DNA of 64,000 nucleotides from Agromyces mediolanus (GTDB lineage: Bacteria > Actinomycetota > Actinomycetes > Actinomycetales > Microbacteriaceae). Below the pieces are notes generated by a model. It did no database searches and was not told where the DNA came from. It saw nothing but the letters and a program-made list of their open reading frames with translations. Position 1 is the first letter of the stretch; every line of letters begins with the position of its first letter. The translations under genes and the position numbers were made by a program. This document shows positions 1 to 7,588 of the stretch, one piece after another. The stretch covers positions 372,001-436,000 of the forward strand of contig NZ_JAMBNX010000002.1 in the NCBI RefSeq assembly GCF_023715325.1, written 5' to 3'.

Positions 1-2
1 TC

Positions 3-536
3 GTGCAGCTGCGCACCGCCCGGGGGAGAGTGGTGGTCGCGGTCGACGGGCCGCTGCGCTCGGGCAAGACCGCGTTCGCCGACGATCTCGGTGCGGTGCT
101 CGAGGAGCGCGGCGCGACGGTCTTCCGGGCGCGGATGGAAGGCTTCCACCGGTCGCGGGAGGCGCAGGCGGCGTTCGGACCCGACACGGCCGAGCGGTAC
201 GTCGACTACGGGTTCGACGAGTCGGCGCTGCGCCGGGTGCTCGTGGAGCCGTTCCGGCTCGCCGGGTCGACGGGGTTCGTCACGCGGGTGCGCGACGTCG
301 GGCGGGACGCCTGGGTCGAGCCGAAATGGCTCACCGGGCCCGAGGATGCGGTCCTCCTCATCGACGGTCGGTTCCTGCTGCGCGACCGGCTGCGTCCGCT
401 CTGGGACTTCTCGATCGCGATCGCCGGCGAGCCGGTCGACCCGGCGGATGTGATCGCCTACGGCAGGTGCGATCCTCGACGGGTCGCGGACGTGGTCGTC
501 GACCTCGCGGACCAGTCCCGTCCGCACGCGGCCTGA
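3..536 (+). CDS. uridine kinase-like P-loop NTPase, possibly 5'-truncated
   Basis: The protein (177 residues if the GTG at the window edge is the start) opens with a Walker A variant, VDGPLRSGKT, at about residues 13-22. A DGRFLL segment near residue 121 fits the second phosphate-binding region of nucleoside or pantothenate kinase-like proteins. Small actinobacterial proteins of this type are usually annotated as uridine kinases and would act in the cytoplasm on nucleosides. The substrate cannot be read from the sequence. The reading frame is open to the first base and no ribosome binding site is visible, so the true start may lie outside the window. It converges on the small basic protein at 589, with a hairpin between them. 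Confidence 0.6.
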   Translation: MQLRTARGRVVVAVDGPLRSGKTAFADDLGAVLEERGATVFRARMEGFHRSREAQAAFGPDTAERYVDYGFDESALRRVLVEPFRLAGSTGFVTRVRDVGRDAWVEPKWLTGPEDAVLLIDGRFLLRDRLRPLWDFSIAIAGEPVDPADVIAYGRCDPRRVADVVVDLADQSRPHAA

Positions 537-554
537 GCGCCGTGGGGTGCCGCA

Positions 555-580
555 CGGGTGCGGGCGGCTGCCCGCACCCG
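555..580. terminator. bidirectional hairpin between convergent genes
   Basis: There is a perfect 11-bp stem (arms 555-565 and 570-580) with a GGCT loop. It sits between the 3' ends of the kinase and the small basic protein. No T-tract follows, as is common at actinobacterial terminators. Confidence 0.6.
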
Positions 581-588
581 GATCGGGC

Positions 589-711
589 TCAGCGCTTGCG
601 CGCCTTGATGATGCCCTCGTCGGCCTTCTCGCGCTTCTGCGCTCGCTTCTCCTTCAGCGAGAGCTGAGGTTGCTTCTTGGACGTGCTTGCCTTGGGTGAC
701 TTTCCGGCCAT
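589..711 (-). CDS. small highly basic hypothetical protein (40 aa)
   Basis: The product has 40 residues, beginning MAGKSPK and ending KARKR, with about a third Lys or Arg and no predicted membrane segment. A purine-rich AAGGGA lies about 11 nt upstream of the ATG, which favours this start over longer readings that run into unlikely sequence. Short Lys/Arg-rich proteins of this kind are annotated as hypothetical in many actinobacteria. The composition suggests an RNA-, ribosome- or DNA-associated role, but that is inference only. It converges with the upstream kinase gene and has no partner in an operon. Confidence 0.6.
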   Translation of the reverse strand: MAGKSPKASTSKKQPQLSLKEKRAQKREKADEGIIKARKR

Positions 712-884
712 GATGAGCTCGCTTCCCTTCGTCAGCTGGCGGGCTTCCGGAAACCATAGTCCATTTCTGCGCTCGGGACGGACTCGCGTTCGTTCGACTC
801 CCGCGGCTGCAGGGAATTGCCGTTCACCAGGGAATCTGGGATGATAGCCAATCACTCGAAATCGAACCGGGGAGGGCAGTCGTG

Positions 885-965
885 ATGGTTCACCGCACCG
901 CGGGCGCGCTGCTGCGCGACCGCGTCGTCACCCCCGACCGCCCCGCCCGACCGCCAGGCAGCTGA
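885..965 (+). CDS. candidate 26-codon leader peptide
   Basis: A 26-codon ORF (starting MVHRTAGALL, Arg- and Pro-rich) has a strong GGGGAGGG ribosome binding site just upstream. A GTG directly precedes the ATG. The ORF stops 19 nt before a 14-bp hairpin, which in turn precedes the 111-residue gene at 1066. This arrangement resembles a translation-coupled attenuator. There is no obvious run of one regulatory codon, but Arg codons are frequent (5 of 26). It could instead be a chance ORF in a 5' leader. Confidence 0.35.
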   Translation: MVHRTAGALLRDRVVTPDRPARPPGS

Positions 966-984
966 GCCGAACACCCAGACGCTC

Positions 985-1015
985 AACGCCACCCGGTCGA
1001 CGACCGGGTGGCGTT
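985..1015 (+). terminator. 14-bp hairpin, candidate attenuator
   Basis: The arms at 985-998 and 1002-1015 are perfectly complementary around a GAC centre, followed by a short pyrimidine stretch. It lies between a possible leader ORF and the gene at 1066, so it could act as an attenuator or block translation. Confidence 0.5.
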
Positions 1016-1065
1016 CTCCGTCGCCGCCGTCCACCGACCGTCCGACCGCAGAAAGGACCACGACC

Positions 1066-1401
1066 ATGACCACCACCGACCGCCTCGCCGGCCTCGACGC
1101 CGAGCAGCTGCACCGCATCGTCGTCGCGCACGAAGCCGCCAAGCGCGCCCGGTTCAGCGCCGAGTACCTGCGCGCCCGCGTCACGATCGCCGGGGCGCCG
1201 GAGTTCGCCCAGGCCTCCGCCGAGATCACCGACGACGTGATCGAGCTCATGGACCGCGTCGGGTACACCGGCGGCCGCAACACCGCGCTCGCCACCATCC
1301 GGTGGGCGCTTCTCGCCGACCGCTTCGGTGAGCTCTTGAGCGAGGAGGAGCACCGCGCGCTCACCGCCTCGTTCGATGCGGCGGCGGTCCCGGCGGCCTG
1401 A
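1066..1401 (+). CDS. hypothetical protein (111 aa)
   Basis: I do not recognise this family. The 111-residue product is soluble, mostly helical in composition and Ala-rich at both ends, with a conspicuous central GYTGGRNTAL segment and several Glu/Arg-rich helices. There is no signal peptide or membrane segment. The ATG has a good AGAAAGGA site 8-15 nt upstream. It stands alone, with a possible leader ORF and hairpin upstream, and converges with panE, whose 3' end lies 28 nt away. A small regulatory or stress protein is possible, but nothing in the sequence proves it. Confidence 0.6.
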   Translation: MTTTDRLAGLDAEQLHRIVVAHEAAKRARFSAEYLRARVTIAGAPEFAQASAEITDDVIELMDRVGYTGGRNTALATIRWALLADRFGELLSEEEHRALTASFDAAAVPAA

Positions 1402-1429
1402 GCCCACCTTGGCCGCACCCGGATCGCGC

Positions 1430-2425
1430 TCAGCCCGGAACGGCCGCGAGCAGTTCGGCCTCGTCAAGCGGTGCGCCGGCGCGCTCGACGCGGTGCACTA
1501 GCTCGACGAGGGCGGCGTTCACCGGCGCGACGAGCCCGGCGGCCGCCGCCTCACGCACGACGGCGCCGTTCAGGTAGTCGATCTCAGTCGGCTGCCCTCG
1601 GCGGAGGCTCTGCTGGGTGGAGCCGAGGTTCGGCACCCGGCCCATGCGCACCCCCATCAGCCACGGGAGGACCTGGCCGAGCGAGATCGGGAGCGCCGCG
1701 AAGCAGCGCAGGCGCCGGTGGCCGAGCCCCTGCAGCGCCCCGAACCGGACGCCGCGGGCGATGCCGACCCGCACGGTCTCGCGCATCGACCGCGCGACGA
1801 TCCGTCGCGTCGGGCCGTGGCCGAGCACGTCCTGCACCGGGCGGCCGAGGATGGCGGGGACCGCGTTGACCATGTTCACGACGAGCTTCGACCACTGGGC
1901 GCCGCGGAAGTTGCCGATCGCCGTGACCGGGACCGCCGCGGAGAGCAGCGTCGCGATCCGTCGGCTGTCCACGTCGGCCGGCCCCGCGCCGCGGCCGAGG
2001 TAGCTCGTCGCCGTCGTCGTGACCCTGACGACGCCCGGCTCGGTGTAGTTCGCCGCGATGATCGAGAGCACGCCGAAGCACGGCGTGCCTGGCAGCACCC
2101 GCTCGGCGGTGGCGACCCCGTCCAGCCCGTTCTGCACGACGACGACCGGAAGACCGGCGATCAGCTCCGCGTTCGCGGCGATGGCGGCCTCGGCGTCCTG
2201 GGCCTTCGTGCACACGAGGACGAGCTCCGGCCGGCGCGTGAGCCGGGTGTTCGCCTCGACCGCGACCGCGGTGTCGCCGTATCCGCCCGACAGGCGGATG
2301 CCTCCGGAGCGGATGGCCTCGAGGCCCGCCCCGCGCGCGGTCACCTCGACCTCGTGACCGGCCCGGGCGAGCAGCGCCGCGAAGGTGCCGCCGAGCGCGC
2401 CCGCGCCGATGATCCCGATCCGCAT
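1430..2425 (-). CDS. panE: 2-dehydropantoate 2-reductase
   Basis: This enzyme reduces ketopantoate to pantoate with NADPH, a cytoplasmic step in pantothenate and coenzyme A synthesis. The N-terminal Rossmann motif GAGALGG lies at residues 7-13. It is followed by the VCTKAQD segment with the conserved Lys and by the WSKLVVNMVNA helix typical of the ApbA/PanE C-terminal domain. Length (331 aa) is usual. The ATG is chosen because it directly precedes the Rossmann motif. A TACGCT -10 hexamer ends 6 nt before it, so the message is probably leaderless. The gene is divergent from truB. Several actinobacterial PanE-like paralogues have uncertain substrates, so the reaction is a family inference. Confidence 0.8.
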   Translation of the reverse strand: MRIGIIGAGALGGTFAALLARAGHEVEVTARGAGLEAIRSGGIRLSGGYGDTAVAVEANTRLTRRPELVLVCTKAQDAEAAIAANAELIAGLPVVVVQNGLDGVATAERVLPGTPCFGVLSIIAANYTEPGVVRVTTTATSYLGRGAGPADVDSRRIATLLSAAVPVTAIGNFRGAQWSKLVVNMVNAVPAILGRPVQDVLGHGPTRRIVARSMRETVRVGIARGVRFGALQGLGHRRLRCFAALPISLGQVLPWLMGVRMGRVPNLGSTQQSLRRGQPTEIDYLNGAVVREAAAAGLVAPVNAALVELVHRVERAGAPLDEAELLAAVPG

Positions 2426-2431
2426 TCCTCC

Positions 2432-2437
2432 AGCGTA
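2432..2437 (-). promoter_or_regulatory. -10 hexamer TACGCT, leaderless panE
   Basis: The hexamer ends 6 nt before the panE ATG, so transcription would start at or next to the start codon. Confidence 0.55.
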
Positions 2438-2467
2438 GGGGCGGCGATCGCGTCCGCGGGCGACTGT

Positions 2468-2473
2468 TAGCCT
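2468..2473 (+). promoter_or_regulatory. -10 hexamer TAGCCT, leaderless truB
   Basis: The hexamer lies 7 nt before the truB GTG and no Shine-Dalgarno is present. It is back to back with the panE -10 in a 55-bp intergenic region. Confidence 0.55.
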
Positions 2474-2480
2474 TGACCGC

Positions 2481-3377
2481 GTGAACAGCGGCATCCTCCT
2501 CGTCGACAAGCCGCAGGGGATCACGAGCCACGATGTCGTCGCACGTGTCCGGCGTCTTGCCGGGACGCGCCGAGTCGGCCATGCCGGCACGCTCGACCCG
2601 ATGGCCACCGGCCTCCTCCTGCTGGGGGTCGGCGGCTCCACCCGACTGCTGCACTACCTCGTCGGGCTCGACAAGCAGTACCTCGCCACGATCCGGCTCG
2701 GGTGGGGGACCGCCACCGACGACGCCGAGGGCGAGCCGTCCGACCCGGCCGATCCGGCGGCTGTCGCGGCCGTCGCCGATTCGGCCATCGCCGCGGGCAT
2801 GGCGGCGCTCTCCGGCGAGATCGAGCAGGTGCCGAGCTCGGTGAGCGCGGTGAAGGTCGACGGACGGCGGGCGTACGACCGGGTCCGAGCGGGCGAGCAG
2901 GTCGAGCTCGCGCCCCGTCGGGTGACCGTCTCGGCATTCGAGCTGCTCGAGCTCCGCCGGTCGGACGACCACCTGGACCTCGACGTGCGCGTCGACTGCA
3001 GTTCGGGCACGTACATCCGCGCACTCGCCCGCGATCTCGGTGCCGACCTCGGCGTCGGCGGCCATCTGACCGCGCTCCGCCGCACTCGGATCGGCGGCTT
3101 CCCGGTCGAGGAGGCCGCCGAGCTCGACGGGCTCGACGTCGCCGAGCGGATCCTGAGCCCCGCGGATGCCGCGCGGCGGGCCCTGCCGACCGTGGTGATC
3201 GACGCGCAGCAGGCGGTCGATCTCGGCCACGGCAAGCGCATCCCGGCGGGCGACGTTCCCGCCAAGCAGCCCATCGCCGCGATCGGTCCTGCGGACCGGC
3301 TCGTGGCCATCGTCGAGCGCCGCGGCGACGAGCTCCGCGTCATCGCCGGCTTCCCGAACGAGGAGACGACCCCGTGA
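2481..3377 (+). CDS. truB: tRNA pseudouridine(55) synthase
   Basis: TruB converts U55 of the tRNA T-loop to pseudouridine. The family signature GTLDPMATGLL is present with catalytic Asp39, preceded by the conserved LLVDKPQGITSHDVV segment. The downstream GTYIRALARDLG motif is also intact, and the 298-residue length is normal. The start is a GTG placed 7 nt after a TAGCCT -10, so the gene appears leaderless. It overlaps the next gene by 4 nt (GTGA). In most bacteria truB lies beside ribF and rpsO. Here two small membrane protein genes separate it from ribF, and rpsO is about 47 kb away. Confidence 0.95.
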   Translation: MNSGILLVDKPQGITSHDVVARVRRLAGTRRVGHAGTLDPMATGLLLLGVGGSTRLLHYLVGLDKQYLATIRLGWGTATDDAEGEPSDPADPAAVAAVADSAIAAGMAALSGEIEQVPSSVSAVKVDGRRAYDRVRAGEQVELAPRRVTVSAFELLELRRSDDHLDLDVRVDCSSGTYIRALARDLGADLGVGGHLTALRRTRIGGFPVEEAAELDGLDVAERILSPADAARRALPTVVIDAQQAVDLGHGKRIPAGDVPAKQPIAAIGPADRLVAIVERRGDELRVIAGFPNEETTP

Positions 3378-3742
3378 TCGAGTGGTACACCTGGGTGCAA
3401 CTGGGCGTCGCCGTGGCGGCGGGACTGCTCTGCCTCGTCCTCGGCCTCGCCGGACGCAAGCCGAGCGACCTCTCGGTGGGTGCGCTCGCCCTCGTCGAGG
3501 TGCTGCTCCTCGCGCAGCTCGTCGTCGCACTGCTCGCACCCGCGTTCGGCAACGTGCCGAGCGGCAGCGTGCTCGAGTTCTACACCTACCTCGTGAGCGC
3601 CCTGCTGCTCCCGCCGGCCGCGGCGCTGTGGGCGCTGCTCGAGCGCAATCGCTGGTCGACCGTCGTGCTCGGCGTCGCCGCCCTCGCCGTGGGGGTCATG
3701 GTCTACCGCATGCTGCAGATCTGGACCGTCCAGGGGCTCTGA
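3374..3742 (+). CDS. small membrane protein (122 aa)
   Basis: The product has four hydrophobic segments of about 20 residues, around positions 7-25, 36-55, 67-87 and 93-112, with short loops, so it should span the membrane four times. It has no cleavable signal or recognisable enzymatic motif. The GTG overlaps the truB stop by 4 nt, so translation is coupled to truB. Proteins like this between truB and ribF in actinobacteria are annotated only as hypothetical. A conserved operon position without known function is all that can be said. Confidence 0.75.
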   Translation: MIEWYTWVQLGVAVAAGLLCLVLGLAGRKPSDLSVGALALVEVLLLAQLVVALLAPAFGNVPSGSVLEFYTYLVSALLLPPAAALWALLERNRWSTVVLGVAALAVGVMVYRMLQIWTVQGL

Positions 3743-3773
3743 CGCCCGTGCGCCGCACCGCCGGCGCGTCTGA

Positions 3774-3779
3774 GAGAAT
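3774..3779 (+). promoter_or_regulatory. possible -10 hexamer GAGAAT upstream of the 3789 gene
   Basis: It lies 9 nt before the ATG. It is a weaker match than the TANNNT hexamers found elsewhere in the window. Confidence 0.3.
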
Positions 3780-3788
3780 CGAAGCGAC

Positions 3789-4265
3789 ATGAACAGCGCA
3801 CCCCAGAGCCCGGCCGAGCCCGGCGCACGCCGGCGGATGAGCGGCATCGGCCGCGTCCTCGTCGCCGTCTACGGCGTGCTCGCCCTCGCGGCGCTCGGCC
3901 GCTCCTTCGTGCAGATCGTGCAGAAGTTCGACGAGGCGCCGCTCGCGTACACCCTCTCCGCGCTCGCCGCGGTGGTCTACGTGATCGCGACGATCGCGCT
4001 CGTCCGCTCCGGTCGCGGCTGGTACCGGGTCGCGTGGGCGACGATCGTCTTCGAACTGACCGGCGTGCTCGTCGTCGGCACGCTCAGCATCGCGCTGCCC
4101 GGGCTGTTCCCGCACGACACGGTGTGGTCGTGGTACGGCCGCGGCTACCTGTTCATCCCGCTCGTGCTGCCCGTGCTCGGCATGTGGTGGCTCGCGAAGC
4201 ACCGGCCCGCCGCCGACGCCCCGGTCAGGGAGCCCCTCGCCGCCGCCGAACGGCCGGCCCAGTGA
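3789..4265 (+). CDS. hypothetical membrane protein (158 aa)
   Basis: The protein has four probable membrane segments (about residues 20-40, 55-73, 84-105 and 120-140) after a short Pro/Arg-rich cytoplasmic N-terminus. The C-terminus is acidic and Ala-rich. A GVLALAALGRSFVQIV segment follows the N-terminus, as in small actinobacterial membrane proteins placed next to ribF. The stop overlaps the ribF GTG by 4 nt, which indicates coupled translation. No function is known to me. The gene could be transcribed from a weak -10 just upstream or from truB. Confidence 0.75.
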   Translation: MNSAPQSPAEPGARRRMSGIGRVLVAVYGVLALAALGRSFVQIVQKFDEAPLAYTLSALAAVVYVIATIALVRSGRGWYRVAWATIVFELTGVLVVGTLSIALPGLFPHDTVWSWYGRGYLFIPLVLPVLGMWWLAKHRPAADAPVREPLAAAERPAQ

Positions 4266-5197
4266 GGGTCTTCGACGACCTCGCCGGAGTCCCGGCGGGG
4301 TTCGGGCCCGCTGCCGTCACGATCGGCAAGTTCGACGGCGTGCACGTGGGCCACCGCGCCGTCATCGGCCGGCTGCGCGAGATCGCGGCCGAACGGCAGC
4401 TTTCCGCGGTCGCCGTCACGTTCGACCGCAATCCGCTCGCCCTCCTCGCTCCCGACCAGTGCCCGGCCTCGCTCGTGAGCACGAGGCAGAAGCTCGAGCT
4501 GCTCGCGACGACCGGCCTCGACGCCACCCTGCTGCTGCACTTCGACCGCGTGTTGGCCTCGGTGCCGGCCGAGGAGTTCGTCGAGCGCATCCTCGTCGGC
4601 GCACTCGACGCGAAGGCGCTGCTCGTCGGCGACGACTTCCGCTTCGGCGCCCGGGGCGCGGGTGACGTCGCACTGCTCCGGCGTCTCGGCGAGCGTCACG
4701 GCTTCACCGTCGAGGTGCTCGGCGACATCCGGCCCGACGGCGAACGGCGGGTGTCTTCCACCTGGGTGCGCGAGCTGCTCGACGAGGGCGACGTCGCCCG
4801 CGCTTCCGAGCTCCTCGGCGGGCACCGGCCGACGGTGAGCGGCGTGGTCGTGCACGGCGCCGCACGCGGGCGGGAGCTCGGCTTCCCGACCGCGAACCTC
4901 TCGCCCGAGTCGGAGGGGCTCATCCCGGGCGACGGGGTGTACGCGGGGTGGCTGACCGACGCGGGGGTCCGCTATCCGGCGGCGATCTCGGTCGGGAACA
5001 ACCCGACGTTCGAGGGCGTCCCGAAGAAGCAGGTCGAGGCATACGTGCTCGATCGGGAGCTCGACCTGTACGACCACCTCGTCGACGTCGAGTTCGTCGA
5101 GCGGATCCGCGGCATGGTCGCGTTCACGACGGTCCCCGACCTCATCGCGACGATCCAGGACGACGTCGACCGCATCCGCACCATCCTGCTGGGCTGA
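4262..5197 (+). CDS. ribF: bifunctional riboflavin kinase / FAD synthetase
   Basis: RibF phosphorylates riboflavin to FMN and adenylates FMN to FAD in the cytoplasm. The N-terminal nucleotidyltransferase domain carries VTIGKFDGVHVGHR at residues 19-32. Most members have Asn where this one has Lys23. The RVSSTWVRELL segment follows near residue 163, and the C-terminal flavokinase domain has ELGFPTANL. Length (311 aa) is typical. The GTG start overlaps the previous stop. The next gene, an MFS transporter, begins 3 nt after the ribF stop, so the genes are probably cotranscribed. Confidence 0.93.
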   Translation: MRVFDDLAGVPAGFGPAAVTIGKFDGVHVGHRAVIGRLREIAAERQLSAVAVTFDRNPLALLAPDQCPASLVSTRQKLELLATTGLDATLLLHFDRVLASVPAEEFVERILVGALDAKALLVGDDFRFGARGAGDVALLRRLGERHGFTVEVLGDIRPDGERRVSSTWVRELLDEGDVARASELLGGHRPTVSGVVVHGAARGRELGFPTANLSPESEGLIPGDGVYAGWLTDAGVRYPAAISVGNNPTFEGVPKKQVEAYVLDRELDLYDHLVDVEFVERIRGMVAFTTVPDLIATIQDDVDRIRTILLG

Positions 5198-5200
5198 TCC

Positions 5201-6418
5201 GTGGCGCCAGCGGATCCGGCGTCGATCAAGGGACCGTGGCGCGGGCGCCTGCTCGCGCTGCTCGGCATCGTGCTCGTCGCGTTCAACCTCCGCACCGCCG
5301 TCGCGGCGATCTCGCCGGTGCTCGCGCGGGTCGGCGAGGACATCGCACTCAGCCCGGCCCTCGTCGGCTTCCTCGGTATGCTGCCACCGCTGTGCTACGC
5401 GGTGTTCGGCATCCTGACGCCGCTCGTGGCGCGCCGCTTCGGCCTCGAGCGCACGCTCGTGGCCTCGCTGCTGCTGCTGACCGGCGGGCTCGCGTGGCGC
5501 GGGCTCGCGGCCGACGCCGGGCAGCTCGTGCTGGCGAGCGTCGCGACGTTCGCGGCGATGGGCGTCGGCAACGTGCTGCTGCCGCCGCTCGTGAAACGCT
5601 ACTTCCCGGAGCGGATCGGGCTCATGACGACGGTGTACGTCACGGCGATGTCGGTGAGCACGTTCGTGCCGCCACTCCTCGCCGAGCCGGTGGCCGAGGC
5701 CGCCGGCTGGCGGGTCTCGGTGGGGGAGTGGGCGATCGTCGCGGCGGTCGCGCTGGTGCCGTGGGTGATCCTACTGGCGCGGCCGGGATCGACCGACCGG
5801 CCGGACACGGACGAGCCCCGGGCCGGGCTGCTGGCGCGCGCCGCGCGATCGCCGCTCGGCTGGGCGCTGATGGTGGTCTTCGCGGTCGCCGGGTTCAACG
5901 CCTACTCCGCGTTCGCGTGGCTGCCGGAGATCCTGCACGACATCGCCGGCTCGTCGCCCGCCGAGGCGGGCACCCTGCTCTCGCTCTACGCGGCGATGGG
6001 GATTCCGGCCGGGCTGTTCGTGCCGGTGCTCGCGGTGCGCTTCGGTTGGGTGCGCCCGCTCGTCTGGTTCGCGGTGCTCGTGTTCATCGCCGGATACCTG
6101 GGCCTGCTGCTGGCACCCGGGCACGCGACCTGGCTCTGGGTCGCGCTCGTCGGGAGCGGCCCGATGCTGTTCCCGCTCTCCCTGGTGCTCATCAACCTCC
6201 GCACGCGGAGCCACGACGGTGCGGTCGCGCTGAGCGGATTCGTCCAGTCGGTCGGGTATCTCGCCGTCGCGGTCGGACCGCTCGCGGTCGGCCTGCTGCA
6301 CGAGGCGAGCGGCGGCTGGACGTGGCCGCTCCTCCTGCTGCTCGCGTCCTCGCTGCCGGCGGCGGTCGCCGGGGCAGTCGTGGCGCGACCGCGGTATCTG
6401 GAGGATGCGGCGCGCTGA
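5201..6418 (+). CDS. CynX/NimT-type MFS transporter
   Basis: This is a major facilitator of 405 residues with about twelve hydrophobic segments and a central cytoplasmic loop near residues 195-215 (STDRPDTDEP). The NLRTAVAAISPV segment in the first helix and the NLRTRSHDGAVALSGFVQSVGY segment near residue 330 resemble the CynX/NimT group (cyanate, 2-nitroimidazole and related small anions). The substrate cannot be inferred. The GTG lies 3 nt after ribF with no separate promoter seen, so it is probably read through from ribF. It ends about 160 nt before the deoxyribose regulator. Confidence 0.8.
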   Translation: MAPADPASIKGPWRGRLLALLGIVLVAFNLRTAVAAISPVLARVGEDIALSPALVGFLGMLPPLCYAVFGILTPLVARRFGLERTLVASLLLLTGGLAWRGLAADAGQLVLASVATFAAMGVGNVLLPPLVKRYFPERIGLMTTVYVTAMSVSTFVPPLLAEPVAEAAGWRVSVGEWAIVAAVALVPWVILLARPGSTDRPDTDEPRAGLLARAARSPLGWALMVVFAVAGFNAYSAFAWLPEILHDIAGSSPAEAGTLLSLYAAMGIPAGLFVPVLAVRFGWVRPLVWFAVLVFIAGYLGLLLAPGHATWLWVALVGSGPMLFPLSLVLINLRTRSHDGAVALSGFVQSVGYLAVAVGPLAVGLLHEASGGWTWPLLLLLASSLPAAVAGAVVARPRYLEDAAR

Positions 6419-6526
6419 CGGCGTCTCGGACGCGCGTCGCACGGTCGGACGGATGCCTCGCCGCGCCGCTCGCTCGCGTGCGGCGCGCAGTCCACCTGCT
6501 CATCTGAGCAGAAGGAGCTGCGAGTG

Positions 6527-6555
6527 TTGCTGGGAACCACTCCGATGCCTACCCT
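6527..6555 (+). promoter_or_regulatory. promoter of the deoxyribose operon
   Basis: A TTGCTG -35 (6527-6532) and a TACCCT -10 (6550-6555) are separated by 17 bp. They are followed by a GGGGAAGGAGACGG ribosome binding site before the ATG at 6577, so this transcript has a short leader. Confidence 0.55.
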
Positions 6556-6576
6556 GGAACGAGGGGAAGGAGACGG

Positions 6577-7521
6577 ATGGACGAGACCGATGAGCTGCTG
6601 TCGATCCGGGCCGCTGAGCTCTACTACGAAGAGAACAAGACCCAGGACGAGATCGGGCAGGCCCTGCGCCTGACCCGCTGGAAGGTCGGGCGGCTGCTCG
6701 CCCAGGCCAAGCAGCGGGGATTCATCCGCATCGAGATCCTGCACCCGCGCGCCCGGCGGCTGCCGATCGAGCGGCGGCTGCGCGAGGAGCGCGGGCTCGC
6801 CGACGCGATCGTGGTGTCCTCCGCGGGGGTCGCGGGGCCCGAGGAGCTGCAGGCGCGCACCGCCCAGGCCGCGGCCGACTACCTCACCGCCCTCCGCCCC
6901 GTGCCGCGCACGCTCGGTGTGAGCTGGGGGCGCACGCTGTACGAGATCTCGCAGCACCTCCGCAACGGCTGGGCCACCGGGGTCAACGTGGTGCAGATCA
7001 ACGGCGGCGTGAGCCTCAACCGACGTCCGGGCACCGCCGCGGCCACGGCCGTCGGCATCGCCCAGAAGGGCGGCGGCCAGGCGACGCTGCTGCCGAGCCC
7101 GGCGATCCTCGAGCGGCTCGAGACCAAGCAGGCCATCGAGTCCGACCGCGTCGTGGCCGGCGTCATCGAGCTCGCCCGTTCCGCCGACGCCTACCTCTTC
7201 AGCGCCGGCGCGGCCGACGAGAGCTCGGTGCACGTCGAGAGTGGCTACCTCTCCGTCTCCGACGTCGAGCTCCTCGTCGCCAAGGGCGCGGTCGGCGACG
7301 TCGTCGGCCGCTACCTCGACTCCGACGGCAACATCGTCGATCCGGCCCTCGACGCGCGCACGGTCGGGCTGACCCTCGACGAGTTGCGCGAGGCCCCGCT
7401 CGCCATCGCCGTCATCGCCGGCCAGGCGAAGCACCCCGTCGCCGACGCGGTGGTGCGCAGCGGGCTCTGCACCGTGCTCGTCACCGACGAGGCCACGGCG
7501 CTCCACCTCCTCGACGGCTGA
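6577..7521 (+). CDS. SorC/DeoR-type sugar-binding regulator
   Basis: The protein begins with a helix-turn-helix (about residues 20-45; YYEENKTQDEIGQALRLTRW) followed by the SorC-family sugar-binding domain, which has an isomerase-like fold and binds a phosphosugar effector. Length (314 aa) is normal. Its position directly upstream of deoC makes it the likely local repressor of deoxynucleoside catabolism, with deoxyribose-5-phosphate the expected inducer, as in Bacillus DeoR. It has its own promoter and a strong ribosome binding site, and deoC starts 67 nt downstream on the same strand. Confidence 0.85.
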   Translation: MDETDELLSIRAAELYYEENKTQDEIGQALRLTRWKVGRLLAQAKQRGFIRIEILHPRARRLPIERRLREERGLADAIVVSSAGVAGPEELQARTAQAAADYLTALRPVPRTLGVSWGRTLYEISQHLRNGWATGVNVVQINGGVSLNRRPGTAAATAVGIAQKGGGQATLLPSPAILERLETKQAIESDRVVAGVIELARSADAYLFSAGAADESSVHVESGYLSVSDVELLVAKGAVGDVVGRYLDSDGNIVDPALDARTVGLTLDELREAPLAIAVIAGQAKHPVADAVVRSGLCTVLVTDEATALHLLDG

Positions 7522-7588
7522 ACGCCGCGGACCACCACGAACCACGAACCACGAATCGCCACAACAGCCGGAAGGCAGGTCACCCAGA

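Noticed and set aside
1584..3539. A 651-codon minus-strand frame across panE and truB
   Set aside because: It uses the wrong frame of panE and the antisense of truB, and its composition is Arg/Pro/Gly-rich without motifs.
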